NCBI RefSeq assembly: GCF_001648775.1 | Contig: NZ_LVEJ01000002.1 | Span: 1 to 64,000 of the forward strand | DNA: 64,000 bases | Direction: 5' to 3' | From: Pseudomonas fluorescens | GTDB taxonomy: Bacteria; Pseudomonadota; Gammaproteobacteria; Pseudomonadales; Pseudomonadaceae | Shown: positions 43,885 through 52,324 of the stretch, piece after piece | Numbering within the stretch: the stretch's first letter is position 1 | Layout of the letters: each line of letters starts with the position of its first letter | The notes under the pieces: generated by a model | Seen by the model: only the letters and a program-made list of their open reading frames with translations | The model's database searches: none | What the model was told of the DNA's origin: nothing | Translations under genes and position numbers: made by a program

Positions 43885-44508
43885 TCAGGCCGACTTGAGC
43901 AGACAGGTTCCGCAGGCCCTCGCAATGTTCATTTTCCCTACCTCAGCAGGATTGTTTGCAGCATCCACCAGCTCTTGAACCGCCGGGCTCGCACCATAGC
44001 GACGCACCACACCGACGAACTCTTCAACGTCGTGTCCGCGCATCTCAAGCTTGGGCAATCCTTCCTGGGTGAACTTGGGTGCGCCGTACTGATCGGTCGC
44101 CTGAGCGATGTGGTACAGCTCATGTTCGACCAGTGCGCAGAAGTCAGCGTCGGAGCATTGAGCGCAGTAGTCGGCAGCTAGTGTGATTATGTAGGCCGGC
44201 ACGTCGCCGAACCAATCCAGCATCTGTTGTTCCATTCGGGCCTTCTGCCAGCCACCGGCGCGGAACGCTACCTGTTCAGCCTGGCCGACCACCGTCCGAC
44301 CCTTCTTCGTGAAGGCGGCAGACGCCCACATCACACGAATATCCGCATCGATCAGATGGGCATGCTCTTCGTTGTGGATGCTTCCAGTGTCGGCGAGGAT
44401 TTCGGCTTGGAGCCATTCCCATACTTCGGGGGCAGGCATCAGGCGGGTGCCGAAATCCGAAAGATCGGATTGCTCGACCAATGACGCAGGAGGACGCGGC
44501 CGATTCAT
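43885..44508 (-). CDS. Putative phage metallopeptidase
   Basis: 207 aa with the zinc motif HELYH in CALVEHELYHIAQATD and the frequent phage context RVMWASAAFTKKGRTVVGQA. Family known in many Pseudomonas prophages next to the small terminase. Substrate unknown. Confidence 0.85.
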   Translation of the reverse strand: MNRPRPPASLVEQSDLSDFGTRLMPAPEVWEWLQAEILADTGSIHNEEHAHLIDADIRVMWASAAFTKKGRTVVGQAEQVAFRAGGWQKARMEQQMLDWFGDVPAYIITLAADYCAQCSDADFCALVEHELYHIAQATDQYGAPKFTQEGLPKLEMRGHDVEEFVGVVRRYGASPAVQELVDAANNPAEVGKMNIARACGTCLLKSA

Positions 44509-44588
44509 ACCAGAAGAACCTTCTCAATTCAGAGTTCGCCCCCAAAAGAGGGGCAGATTGCCCGCCAATGTGCGAGCCGGCCGGGGCC

Positions 44589-44604
44589 TAATGAGCGCTC
44601 ATTA
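44589..44604. repeat. 16-base perfect palindrome before a mini-gene
   Basis: TAATGAGCGCTCATTA, 18 bases before the ATG of the 35-aa gene. Could be an operator or a leader hairpin of the kind seen elsewhere here. Confidence 0.55.
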
Positions 44605-44622
44605 ACCTACGAGGCTCACAGG

Positions 44623-44730
44623 ATGAAAAACACGATTTACTTAGTACTTGCAGTAGCGGTCGTCATTTTAATGATCGCTCCGGAATGCGTAGAGCCCGGG
44701 ATTGCTGCTTGCCTGCTCAGTAAGCCCTGA
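44623..44730 (+). CDS. 35-aa membrane peptide
   Basis: MKNTIYLVLAVAVVILMIAP followed by a short tail with two Cys (ECVEPGIAACLLSKP). A single hydrophobic segment; GAGG at proper distance. Plus strand, next to other plus-strand cargo genes. Too small to assign. Confidence 0.5.
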   Translation: MKNTIYLVLAVAVVILMIAPECVEPGIAACLLSKP

Positions 44731-44866
44731 CGTTTGCAATCTCGGCTGGGTAGGCTCGTTCGATAGCCTCCCAGTCGGGTTGCTTGGTTGTCATAGATTG
44801 TCCCGATTGCTTGAAATGAAAACTGGTTGACGGTATTGGTAAGCGTCAAACACAAGGATGGATTCA

Positions 44867-45280
44867 ATGAACGACAGATACAGTGTTGTGCACCGCCCAA
44901 ACGTGGCACTTATCGCAATTCAACATGGGGCACAGCCACCCGCGCTCCCGATCGATCAATACTGCTATCAGATCGAGGACTCGCAGGCTGACGGTGATTA
45001 CGTCGGCGGCCCGTATCAAATTGAGGATGAGGCGGTGAGCGCTTGTGGTCTACTGAACTCGGGAGTGGAGCCCCTATATCTTCCCAACTTCAACAGGAAG
45101 CAATTGGAAGCGACGGGAGCGCTCATAGTTGAATCCGACAAAGAACTGTTTGTCGGACTTACACGACAAGAGTCAGAACGATACGTATTACTTCACAATG
45201 ACGAGCCGACAGACGAGTTCATTGAGCTCGACCACAAGCACAGAGAGGCCCGCACAGGCCACAAAAAAGAGACTGTTTAA
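44867..45280 (+). CDS. Hypothetical cargo protein
   Basis: 137 aa from MNDRYSVVHRPNVALIAIQH (44867); AAGGATGG upstream. An ATG at 44858 adds three residues. Acidic centre (QIEDSQADGDYVGGPYQIED) and basic tail. Not recognised. Part of a run of plus-strand genes between the head and lysis modules. Confidence 0.65.
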   Translation: MNDRYSVVHRPNVALIAIQHGAQPPALPIDQYCYQIEDSQADGDYVGGPYQIEDEAVSACGLLNSGVEPLYLPNFNRKQLEATGALIVESDKELFVGLTRQESERYVLLHNDEPTDEFIELDHKHREARTGHKKETV

Positions 45281-45348
45281 GATCTGGGCAATCCATGCCG
45301 CACTACCTGCGGTACACCTGCGCCCCCTCCTTCAAAGGATTGCTAACC

Positions 45349-45837
45349 ATGCCCATCGAAGAATTCGCAGCGAAGGAAAATTACAAATTTTCCCCGCCTC
45401 TTCCTCTGCACCTAGATCACAAGCCCGTCTATGCCATGCCTTACAAAACATTTGACGGCATGTACCGAAAAAACACCGATGTCAGATACCTTTCTGTTGG
45501 CTTTTCGCAATGGGATAGTGACGAACTCTCGCTGAAAATCATGCGTTACAAAGACAAATGGTCGCGACAATCGGAAGAGCTCCCTCTCCACCGTGTAATC
45601 GACTCCTCCATTTTTTTGGCCAAAGCCCTGCTGGACCGCGACAATTCAGCAGTAGAAATAGAACGCGGCCTATTTACTGATCAACCCGATGGATTTCGAA
45701 TCCAGGAGGAACAAATAACCCAGCAAGAAAAGGCACAGTTCGATTCCTTCCTCGACAATTATGGCGAGGACCTCAAAGGTAGATTTAACAAGCTATATCA
45801 GTTGCTTAGTAATCTGAAAACTCAGGGCAAGCTCTGA
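45349..45837 (+). CDS. Hypothetical cargo protein
   Basis: 162 aa from MPIEEFAAKENYKFSPPLPL with AAGGA nine bases upstream; the open frame extends 18 codons above without a site. Sequence VRYLSVGFSQWDSDELSLKI and a helical C-terminus. Unknown. Confidence 0.68.
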   Translation: MPIEEFAAKENYKFSPPLPLHLDHKPVYAMPYKTFDGMYRKNTDVRYLSVGFSQWDSDELSLKIMRYKDKWSRQSEELPLHRVIDSSIFLAKALLDRDNSAVEIERGLFTDQPDGFRIQEEQITQQEKAQFDSFLDNYGEDLKGRFNKLYQLLSNLKTQGKL

Positions 45838-45888
45838 CTGGTCTACATGGCGCGACACAATTTGCTGATTCGCGAAACGTGTCGCGAC

Positions 45889-46221
45889 TTACTCCGCCTT
45901 GCGTGTGGGAAGCTTGAAGTCAGTCACCCGATCCGCGATGTTGCGGATCTTCTCAACGCCCAGGAAGCCAACCCAGCCGCCGGCGAAGGTAGCCATGCTC
46001 TGGGGCAGGCCGAAGAAGTCCAGGCCGCTGATGATGGTCAGTGTGAGGCCGCCGCAAATGGCGCCTTCCACCAGCATCTGCCGACGAGTCCCGCCACCGT
46101 AAGTAATCCTCAAGACGGCCATGGCGCAGGACAGCGCAGCCGCATAGAGGATCGGCGAATGCTGGCTCAACCACGCAAGCGCTATCGCCCATGTGTCTGG
46201 TTTGTCTGGCATGTTTGACAT
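45889..46221 (-). CDS. Holin, lambda-family (class II type)
   Basis: 110 aa with membrane segments (PILYAAALSCAMAVLRITYG; VEGAICGGLTLTIISGLDFF; SMATFAGGWVGFLGVEKI). The start MPDKPDTW and basic tail match phage holins that lie near the terminase genes in Pseudomonas prophages. GGAGG upstream. It triggers lysis by releasing the endolysin coded at 19195. Confidence 0.85.
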   Translation of the reverse strand: MSNMPDKPDTWAIALAWLSQHSPILYAAALSCAMAVLRITYGGGTRRQMLVEGAICGGLTLTIISGLDFFGLPQSMATFAGGWVGFLGVEKIRNIADRVTDFKLPTRKAE

Positions 46222-46258
46222 CTCTGTTCCTCCCCGTCAGGGAGTTAGGAATAAAAAA

Positions 46259-46276
46259 GCCCGCTCGGTGGCGGGC
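46259..46276 (-). terminator. Terminator upstream of holin
   Basis: GCCCGC ... GCGGGC preceded by six A on the plus strand. Confidence 0.7.
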
Positions 46277-46330
46277 GTATGGCTCCGTGCTATCGTCATT
46301 GCCCCTTACAGCAAAACGATGGACGGAACC

Positions 46331-46630
46331 ATGGCAAGCTTTATTGTCACCTTTAAATTCAAATCTGATGACACTCGTGGTGAAAGGTATGACTCGTTCG
46401 TAAAGAAGATCAATGAACTAACCAGCTATAGACACTGGGATGAAACGACGTCGTTCTACTGCTTCGAGCTCGATACCACTGCCGAAACACTTTGTACTGA
46501 CCTGTACATCGGCAGCGACTTCAACTCCACAAAAGACATCATGGTGGTAATCGATATCACCAACAAACAGAAGGCTACAAAAGGTGCCTTAGCATGGCCT
46601 TCAGTGCTTGATTCATACCTGGGGTTCTGA
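46331..46630 (+). CDS. Small Cas2/VapD-fold-like protein, unknown
   Basis: 99 aa from MASFIVTFKFKSDDTRGERY (an ATG four codons higher, 46319, is possible). The opening beta strand, the central WDETTSFYCFELDTTAETLC and DIMVVIDITNKQ recall small ferredoxin-fold proteins often annotated SinR-like, related in shape to Cas2 and VapD. No catalytic claim is possible. Plus-strand cargo. Confidence 0.6.
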   Translation: MASFIVTFKFKSDDTRGERYDSFVKKINELTSYRHWDETTSFYCFELDTTAETLCTDLYIGSDFNSTKDIMVVIDITNKQKATKGALAWPSVLDSYLGF

Positions 46631-46834
46631 CCGCTCGGTCGGTAATTGGAAGATCTGCGATTCCAGCTCTGCCGCGCGCGCCTCATAGCGCTTAAGCGTC
46701 TCTTGGTTGGATCGCAATGCGTCAGCAAGCTGCTTCTCGCGAACAGAAGCGTCGGCATGTAGCTTGGTCACCTCGGCAAGCTTCGCCTCTTGCGCAATTA
46801 CCGACTCAACGGCCTGGCGGTATTCGCTCTTCAT
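46613..46834 (-). CDS. Small coiled-coil protein
   Basis: 73 aa from MKSEYRQAVESVIAQEAKLA; continuous helix with heptads (TLKRYEARAAELESQIFQLP). Overlaps the end of the plus-strand gene by 18 bases. Probably a lysis-region phage gene of unknown role. Confidence 0.6.
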   Translation of the reverse strand: MKSEYRQAVESVIAQEAKLAEVTKLHADASVREKQLADALRSNQETLKRYEARAAELESQIFQLPTERSEPQV

Positions 46835-46859
46835 ACTCAGCTCCAGAACGTGCAAATTT

Positions 46860-47211
46860 GAATCAGCTCCAGCAGCACCCGCAGCTCGGGGCTATGGGTG
46901 TGGGGAGCCGAAAACGAAAAAGCCCCTGCAAATGCAGAGGCCCTGAACAGGTGCGCTCGTCTTTCCGAGCTGTCGGCCAAAGGCCTTCTCAACGTCGACG
47001 CCCCTTTGCATCGATCTCGCTGATCCAGTCTCGCGCCACCCTGCAGCAGATGGTGAGGTCAGGGTGCGCGGGCTGCCGGCGTTTATTCCGTACGTCGCGC
47101 TATCCGGCTATCGGCGTCCAAGCCTTCCGAGGGCTGTCCTGACTACAGGTAAATTCGAGACATAAAAAACCCCGCATTTGGCGGGGCTTAATCGGCGCGC
47201 TGGGTTTGACT
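46860..47211. other. Gap with two terminators and a possible gene remnant
   Basis: Two minus-strand terminators: CTGCA/TGCAG around 46922-46943 and CCCCGC-ATTTG-GCGGGG at 47170-47186, each with an A run on the left. Between them one minus-strand frame reads HPDLTICCRVARDWISEIDA without start codon; it may be the tail of a lost gene. Nothing else seen. Confidence 0.45.
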
Positions 47212-47592
47212 TCAAACTTCTTGCGCTTCTTGCGTTTCCTCCAGCTCGAACCATGCATCACCAACTGAAACCACAATGATTTGAGCTGTCACATCCGGCT
47301 GATTAGATTGCACCTTGTGCTTGATCACTGCCTTCTTAACCCTAGAGTGAATAGACTTGGGCGTGCTGTTCTCTGGTTGGCCAGCAATGAAATAAGTCGA
47401 ATGTGGAAGGTCTCTTACCCTTCCTGCCATGTCTTTGACTTTTCGCTCAAATCCTTCCAACTCCATGACCTCATGGAGACCATCGTATCCCTTGCTGTTG
47501 GACAACTGGACGCGAATAAGAAACGCTTTTTCATCATCAGGAAGAAACGTTGTGTGATTTTCCTCAAGAAGCATTTGAAGTGTTAAGTGCAT
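47212..47592 (-). CDS. Hypothetical protein in the late-control region
   Basis: 126 aa from MHLTLQMLLEENHTTFLPDD; a TTG at 47637 in frame would add 15 residues, and neither start has a clear ribosome site. Beta-alpha mix, ending VVSVGDAWFELEETQEAQEV. AT-rich; terminators on both sides suggest an independent cargo gene. Confidence 0.55.
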   Translation of the reverse strand: MHLTLQMLLEENHTTFLPDDEKAFLIRVQLSNSKGYDGLHEVMELEGFERKVKDMAGRVRDLPHSTYFIAGQPENSTPKSIHSRVKKAVIKHKVQSNQPDVTAQIIVVSVGDAWFELEETQEAQEV

Positions 47593-47660
47593 ATTAGAAG
47601 TCGCCAGTGAATTGTAGTGGCAATTTAATATGGGCAATTCTCAAATTTTCAAGATCAAAA

Positions 47661-47681
47661 AACCCGACTCTTGGCCGGGTT
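47661..47681 (-). terminator. Terminator after the 47758 gene
   Basis: AACCCG ... CGGGTT stem with AAAA on the left; ends the ninB-ninG operon on the minus strand. Confidence 0.65.
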
Positions 47682-47757
47682 AAGGGTTCCGTGTGCGTTT
47701 CGCGTTACTTGTGCACTATGGGAAAATTACCTCACAAACCCCAACATAGCAACACTT

Positions 47758-48435
47758 TTATGCCGCATCCTCAGAGTTTTCATCAAATATAACCTGCCAT
47801 ACCGGCTGTAACGCCTGAACATCCACTTCTGAAATAGCTTCACGCAGGAAATTCCACACATCCTTCCAGTCGCGATCCCAGACTTTCGGCTCGATGCGCA
47901 CACCGTAGAGCTTTAGCATTCCCTCAGCGACCCGCGCCGGCCCCCACTGCTCGCCGCCATGAACCTCAACCTTGTACGACTGCAGAGCGATGGTGATCAT
48001 GCAATGAGCTTTCGCTGCCTTGGCATCTGTCAGAGCGGAGAAATCCACATAATTCCAGATCAGTTTCTCGGCGTTGAGCACGTGAACCATCGTCAAGCAC
48101 GGGTGATACATGTAGTGCCCGAGCTGCTGCACCTGGAACGGCAGAGTATCGATCGCGCGGAGTACCTTGCCGATGGTTGCCAAGTGCGCAGCCCGAGCAG
48201 TCGATCGTCCAACCGGTGTACGGCGTGTCTCGCTGATGCTGATCTTCTGGCGCACGACCTGAATGCGCTCTTCCTTGTCGTCACCGATCGCGGCGAATAC
48301 GGCTTCATGCCGACGCATCCGTGAACCGCTCTTTACCGGCGCAGTTGCCGCTCGCTCAATCGCCGCAGCGCTGATCGACGCGTTTGATTCATGCTGCGCT
48401 TCAGTCCATACCTGCCTTGCATTGATCAGTTTCAT
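47758..48435 (-). CDS. Phage protein after NinG, possible late regulator
   Basis: 225 aa (MKLINARQVWTEAQHESNAS; GKVLRAIDTLPFQVQQLGHY; WDRDWKDVWNFLREAISEVD). It overlaps ninG by ATGA and ends the early-middle minus-strand operon, the position where lambdoid phages keep an antiterminator such as Q. I see no diagnostic motif, so the role is inference from place only. Confidence 0.7.
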   Translation of the reverse strand: MKLINARQVWTEAQHESNASISAAAIERAATAPVKSGSRMRRHEAVFAAIGDDKEERIQVVRQKISISETRRTPVGRSTARAAHLATIGKVLRAIDTLPFQVQQLGHYMYHPCLTMVHVLNAEKLIWNYVDFSALTDAKAAKAHCMITIALQSYKVEVHGGEQWGPARVAEGMLKLYGVRIEPKVWDRDWKDVWNFLREAISEVDVQALQPVWQVIFDENSEDAA

Positions 48436-49037
48436 GCGGCTTTCCCCTTTTTCAGCTGTCTTGTCTTGGCTCGGTAGTCGGCCTTGATGGTTTTGATTTC
48501 TTCGACGGTGTGCTTGCAGGCCGGATGAGGCCCTTCAAGCCATGCCACCTTCTCGGCGCCGATGCGCAGCACCAGGCGGATGCGGTACTTGACAGCGTTG
48601 CCGGACAGGTTGCGGTTGCACTTCACACACTGTCGGTGGATGTTCAGTGGCTCGAAACGCAGTTCCGGACAGGCACCGACAGATCGGTAGTGCCCGGCAT
48701 CCCAGCGGCTTCCAGTCATGAGGTCGTTGTCGTTCGGCATCGAGTCACAGCTGATGCACGGCAGGTGAGCGTCACGCAGGCGGACGTACTCATTCACCGC
48801 CGCCTGGGCTTCGCGCAGGTGATCCGCCCTGCTCTTCAGCTTCTCCTTGCGCACCTGGATATCTCGGCGATCGCGCTGGGCGATGGCCTTGCGCGCTTTG
48901 TCCTGATTCTTTGGCGCGTCGATCAATGCGCATGCCGGGCTGCAAACCGCTTGCCCCATCCGCGATGGGACGAATGAGGCCCTGCAAGTAGCAACGCGGC
49001 ATTTCTTCGGTTTGGGCTGCTTTCGTTCAATCGTCAT
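48432..49037 (-). CDS. ninG: NinG recombination protein
   Basis: 201 aa. N-terminal zinc-type cluster (CRVATCRASFVPSRMGQAVC, SPAC) and the NinG core: YVRLRDAHLPCISCDS, GSRWDAGHYRSVGACPELRF, EPLNIHRQCVKCNRNLSGNA. In lambda NinG (Rap) resolves recombination intermediates. Overlaps ninB by four bases. Confidence 0.92.
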   Translation of the reverse strand: MTIERKQPKPKKCRVATCRASFVPSRMGQAVCSPACALIDAPKNQDKARKAIAQRDRRDIQVRKEKLKSRADHLREAQAAVNEYVRLRDAHLPCISCDSMPNDNDLMTGSRWDAGHYRSVGACPELRFEPLNIHRQCVKCNRNLSGNAVKYRIRLVLRIGAEKVAWLEGPHPACKHTVEEIKTIKADYRAKTRQLKKGKAA

Positions 49038-49504
49038 GCAGCCTCCTGGCTCAGAAGATCATCGAAGTACACGCCCTGCTGTGCGAAGCGCGCGACGATC
49101 CGGTCGGTGTACGCCACGCCTTGAGCGCGGTTGAACAGGCTGGTCACCGGAAAGCCATCCGGGCCGAATAGTTTGCAGCCACCCATCATGGCCAGCTTCG
49201 TCTCGTACGGCAGGTGGCGCATGACCCGGTACCACTCAGCCTGAAACCCGGCGTCCTCGTTCAGGAGGATCTGTACGCCGACGTGCAACTTGCAGTACCG
49301 GCGAGCGTCGGCCTCATCGCCAATCTGGGTCATCTCTGCGATGCGCTTGTACATCGCGAACCACAGCCGGTTTTGGTCGAGCGTGCGGTCCTTTCCCGGG
49401 CGCAGCGATACGACGACGAACTTCTTGTCGCGGTACATGGCGCTAAGCTTCGTGATGGCCTCGGAGAGTTTCGCCTGACAGTTCACGGAGATTTTGTCAG
49501 CCAT
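49034..49504 (-). CDS. ninB: NinB recombination protein
   Basis: 156 aa; KKFVVVSLRPGKDRTLDQNR, LWFAMYKRIAEM, ARRYCKLHVGVQILLNEDAG are the NinB (Orf) signature. Single-strand DNA-binding recombination mediator. Overlaps the upstream small gene by 8 bases. Confidence 0.92.
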   Translation of the reverse strand: MADKISVNCQAKLSEAITKLSAMYRDKKFVVVSLRPGKDRTLDQNRLWFAMYKRIAEMTQIGDEADARRYCKLHVGVQILLNEDAGFQAEWYRVMRHLPYETKLAMMGGCKLFGPDGFPVTSLFNRAQGVAYTDRIVARFAQQGVYFDDLLSQEAA

Positions 49505-49724
49505 GGGTGGCCACCTTGTTCGGCAATCCGTTGGTCAGCTCGCCGAGTTGCCGTGTCAGTCGCTCGTTCTCGGCCAGCAACTCCAGCGCCACCTCTTCCA
49601 CTGTTTTCTCCCCGAGAAAGTCTTGCAGCGCCTCGGTGTTGCGCTTCCAGTCTGCACAATCGGTACGGTACGACGCCGCCTCGGCCCACAGCAGCTTCTG
49701 GAGTTTTTGTTTGTCGATGGTCAT
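49497..49724 (-). CDS. Small helical phage protein
   Basis: 75 aa (MTIDKQKLQKLLWAEAASYR ... LELLAENERLTRQLGELTNG), Ead/Ea22-like composition, overlapping neighbours at both ends. The same LLAENExLR string recurs in the protein at 58585. Function unknown. Confidence 0.65.
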   Translation of the reverse strand: MTIDKQKLQKLLWAEAASYRTDCADWKRNTEALQDFLGEKTVEEVALELLAENERLTRQLGELTNGLPNKVATHG

Positions 49725-50518
49725 TGAGCCGCGCTCCTTGCTTCCAATTGTTCGGCCTGCTGAATGAGCAGCACCCGGCGATCCGCCAGCTCATTGGCTG
49801 CCAGAATTCGCAGTTCTGTTTTTTCCTCTGCCGATGCTTGGCGCATGGCGAGCATCGAATCCTTCACCGCGGCGAGCTTCTCGCGCAGTTTTGGCGAAGG
49901 CCGCGCAGCCTCACCGGTGAGCAGCGCAACGACGGCCCGGCCGTCTTCAGTGACCGACACGACACTCAAGTCGGCCAAGTACAACTGCCCGCGCTCATGT
50001 GGGATCCGTTGCATCTGCACGGCCTTGGTAATCGCCTCCGTGCGGCGGTTGGCGTCGAAGCCGACAGACACATGCCAGTTCACCTCTTTGCTGTCGTCCC
50101 GGGCTTGCCCTACCAGACGCTCGTAAGCGCTGTTGAACGCCATGCGCGCACCGACCTTGTCGCCAGCGTCGAGGACAGGTTTCGCGGCAGCCAGCGCGAC
50201 CTGGATTTCGTCGGTCAGCACCACGGTTTCAAATTCATCGTTGGTGGTCATGGCGATCGCCCAGGCCTCGTCCTTGGCCGGGCGACCGTCAGCGGCTTGC
50301 ACTCGCTGGAGGATGTCGGCCATCGCCAGCTTGCCCTTCACCTCAAAGCGGCAGGCCTTCAGCGCGGCTTTCACGGCGGGCACCGAGTACGCGCAGAGGT
50401 CTTCGGCCATCATCGCCGCTGTGCCTGGGTTCATTTCCTGACCCATGGCCTCGGCGGTGGCGCAGATCGCCGCAGCGAGGCTGGCAACCTGCTGATCATC
50501 CATCTCAAATGTACTCAT
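49721..50518 (-). CDS. Phage replication-region protein
   Basis: 265 aa from MSTFEMDDQQVASLAAAICA (50518). The N-terminal half (YSVPAVKAALKACRFEVKGK, LAMADILQRVQAADGRPAKD) is helical; a beta-rich second half follows. It lies directly after the O-like gene fragment, where helicase-loader functions usually sit, but no ATPase motif is visible. The frame continues to 50713 only as overlap with the gene above. Confidence 0.65.
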   Translation of the reverse strand: MSTFEMDDQQVASLAAAICATAEAMGQEMNPGTAAMMAEDLCAYSVPAVKAALKACRFEVKGKLAMADILQRVQAADGRPAKDEAWAIAMTTNDEFETVVLTDEIQVALAAAKPVLDAGDKVGARMAFNSAYERLVGQARDDSKEVNWHVSVGFDANRRTEAITKAVQMQRIPHERGQLYLADLSVVSVTEDGRAVVALLTGEAARPSPKLREKLAAVKDSMLAMRQASAEEKTELRILAANELADRRVLLIQQAEQLEARSAAQ

Positions 50519-50963
50519 TGCGCTCCCCTGCTTTGCGCTTGGCCAAAACCATCTGAGCGGCTTGCTCTGCAGCAGAGACGTTCGCTTCGGTACGCTCCAT
50601 CTGGCGGGCAGTTGTCCCGTTGATGCGCTGACCGGTAACCCATTGGGTGTGGTAGCTCTCGGCGTTTGCCAGCAGTTCGTTGAGGCTGTGGCACTTGCGC
50701 AGAACAGCGGCATCGCTGGTTTTCAGGAAGTGAGCTGCGACGTGATGAGCGACATCGGCACCGAGGCGGTCGACCAGTTGGCCGAGCTGGCCACCGACCT
50801 TGGCGTTCCACACAGGCCAGGTGCTGTAGCGTTTGCGGTAGGCCATGGCGTAGTTCGCCCAGACCTTGAAGGTTTTGCAGGACTGGTCTTTGGGGCCCGG
50901 CATGTCAGCGGGAATCTCAACCCGTGGCGCATCGGAGCCGCGCACCTTGGAGCTTCTGCTCAC
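50505..50963 (-). pseudogene. C-terminal fragment of an O-like replication initiator
   Basis: The 130 C-terminal residues match the second half of phage O-type initiators: FKVWANYAMAYRKRYSTWPV, GQLGQLVDRLGADVAHHVAA, CHSLNELLANAESYHTQWVT, GQRINGTTARQMER. The winged-helix origin-binding half is missing. The only starts, GTG 50963 and ATG inside, lie on the antisense of the recT fragment and have no ribosome site. It is cut at the junction near 50.94 kb. Confidence 0.75.
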
Positions 50964-51417
50964 TCAGGTTCGCACCCGGAACTCGACACTTTGGGCGGAA
51001 GACCCAAAGCAGCAAATCGCCTATCTGGTAACGAAAAAATGGGCTCGGCTCTTCTGCCCGGACGTCATCCTTGGCGTCTACACGCCCGACGAGTTCGAAG
51101 ACTCCTACGGTGGCGAAATCGATATCACTCCTGCGAAGCAAGCCTCAAACACCGCTGCCGCCGCCGAAGTGTCTTTCGGCCCGAAATCCCCATCACCGGA
51201 AATCGACGGAGTATTCGCCGACCTGCTGGTCGTCGCGAAGCGACAGGACATTGATGCATATGCAGCAGCGTGGGCAGGTCTCAAGCCTAAGCAGCGCGCA
51301 GCGATCGGCTTGGAGTGTCACGAAGCACTCAAGAGCATGGCGGCTACCGTTGATGCTGACTTCACCGATATGACTGGCACCGACAACGACCTGCCCCAGG
51401 TCGAGGAAGCGGCGTAG
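50941..51417 (+). pseudogene. C-terminal half of a RecT-like annealing protein
   Basis: In-frame sense begins at about 50941: RTLELLLTQVRTRNSTLWAE, DPKQQIAYLVTKKWARLFCP, DVILGVYTPDEFEDSYGGEI, the C-terminal half of RecT-type single-strand annealing proteins, then an acidic tail to TAG 51417. The N-terminal half is absent and the open frame above is antisense to the O fragment. The downstream exonuclease is intact, so the pair is no longer complete. Confidence 0.75.
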
Positions 51418-52079
51418 TGAGAACGGAACTTCAAGGCACAGAAAAGTGGCATTCAGACCGGTCTGGTCGAGTAACTGCCAGTCGATTCAAAGATGTGATC
51501 GCTTGGGGGAAGCCTGACAAGAATGGGAAGCGCGAGCCGATGGGCGCGCGCACCTCCTATATGCGCGAGCTGTGCTTTGAACGACTGGCGAAGAAGTCCA
51601 AGCACAACGTCAGCAGCGCCTCCATGAAGTGGGGTCACACAGAAGAGCAAAAGGCTCAGGACGCTTACGAGATGCTGACCGGCAACATCGTCGTGCCGTC
51701 GGAGTTTATCGTCCACCCGAAGTACGACTGGCTCGGCTGCTCGCCAGACGGCCTGATCAACGACGACGGAGGTACCGAATCAAAGTGCCCTTTCAACGAG
51801 GCGATCCACGTCAGGACTTGGCTGGAGGGCATGCCCGAGGAACATATGCCGCAGATTCAGGGCTGCATGTTCGTGACGGGCAGGCAATGGTGGGACTTTC
51901 TCTCCTTCGATTCCCGCCAAGACGAGGAGTGTCAGCTCTACATCGAAACGATTTACCGCGACGAAGACTACATCGCCAACCTGCACAGAGAGCTCGTCCA
52001 ATTCAACTTGGAGCTGAACCGCATGGTTGATGAAGTCGCGGACAAAGCACGGGCACAAGCCCATAGATTAGGAGCTTGA
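51417..52079 (+). CDS. YqaJ/lambda-type exonuclease
   Basis: 220 aa from a GTG at 51417 that overlaps the recT stop (TAGTG). Recombinase motifs: DRSGRVTASRFKDVIAWG, GHTEEQKAQDAYEM, YDWLGCSPDGLINDDGGTES-KCP (the D...ExK nuclease core). It degrades one strand to feed annealing by RecT. Confidence 0.88.
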   Translation: MRTELQGTEKWHSDRSGRVTASRFKDVIAWGKPDKNGKREPMGARTSYMRELCFERLAKKSKHNVSSASMKWGHTEEQKAQDAYEMLTGNIVVPSEFIVHPKYDWLGCSPDGLINDDGGTESKCPFNEAIHVRTWLEGMPEEHMPQIQGCMFVTGRQWWDFLSFDSRQDEECQLYIETIYRDEDYIANLHRELVQFNLELNRMVDEVADKARAQAHRLGA

Positions 52080-52081
52080 GC

Positions 52082-52324
52082 ATGATCAGCCTCAACCTCA
52101 ATGCAGTTCGTGAAAAGCAGACTGAGTCGGATCGAATCGCGGCTGCGATGGCCGACTTCTGGGCGCGACCCGGCAGCACCTTCAAAGAGATGCCGGCGAC
52201 CCGGATAAAGCCCAGGCCTGCACGGCGGGACTGGGTAGACCCTGAAACGGTCCTCAAGCGGCGGCCGAAGCCGATATCGGCAGCTGACCGCAAGGCTCTG
52301 CGCCAAATGGCGGACTCGCTATGA
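52082..52324 (+). CDS. Small basic phage early protein
   Basis: 80 aa (MISLNLNAVREKQTESDRIA; ETVLKRRPKPISAADRKALR). It overlaps the next gene by ATGA. Unknown. Confidence 0.7.
   Translation: MISLNLNAVREKQTESDRIAAAMADFWARPGSTFKEMPATRIKPRPARRDWVDPETVLKRRPKPISAADRKALRQMADSL

Noticed and set aside
46860..47211. HNH endonuclease or other gene between the two terminators
   Set aside because: Only about 35 sense codons without start or motif were found; not enough to call a gene.
49214..50623. 469-codon plus-strand frame opposite the nin region
   Set aside because: Spans three real genes on the other strand; shadow.
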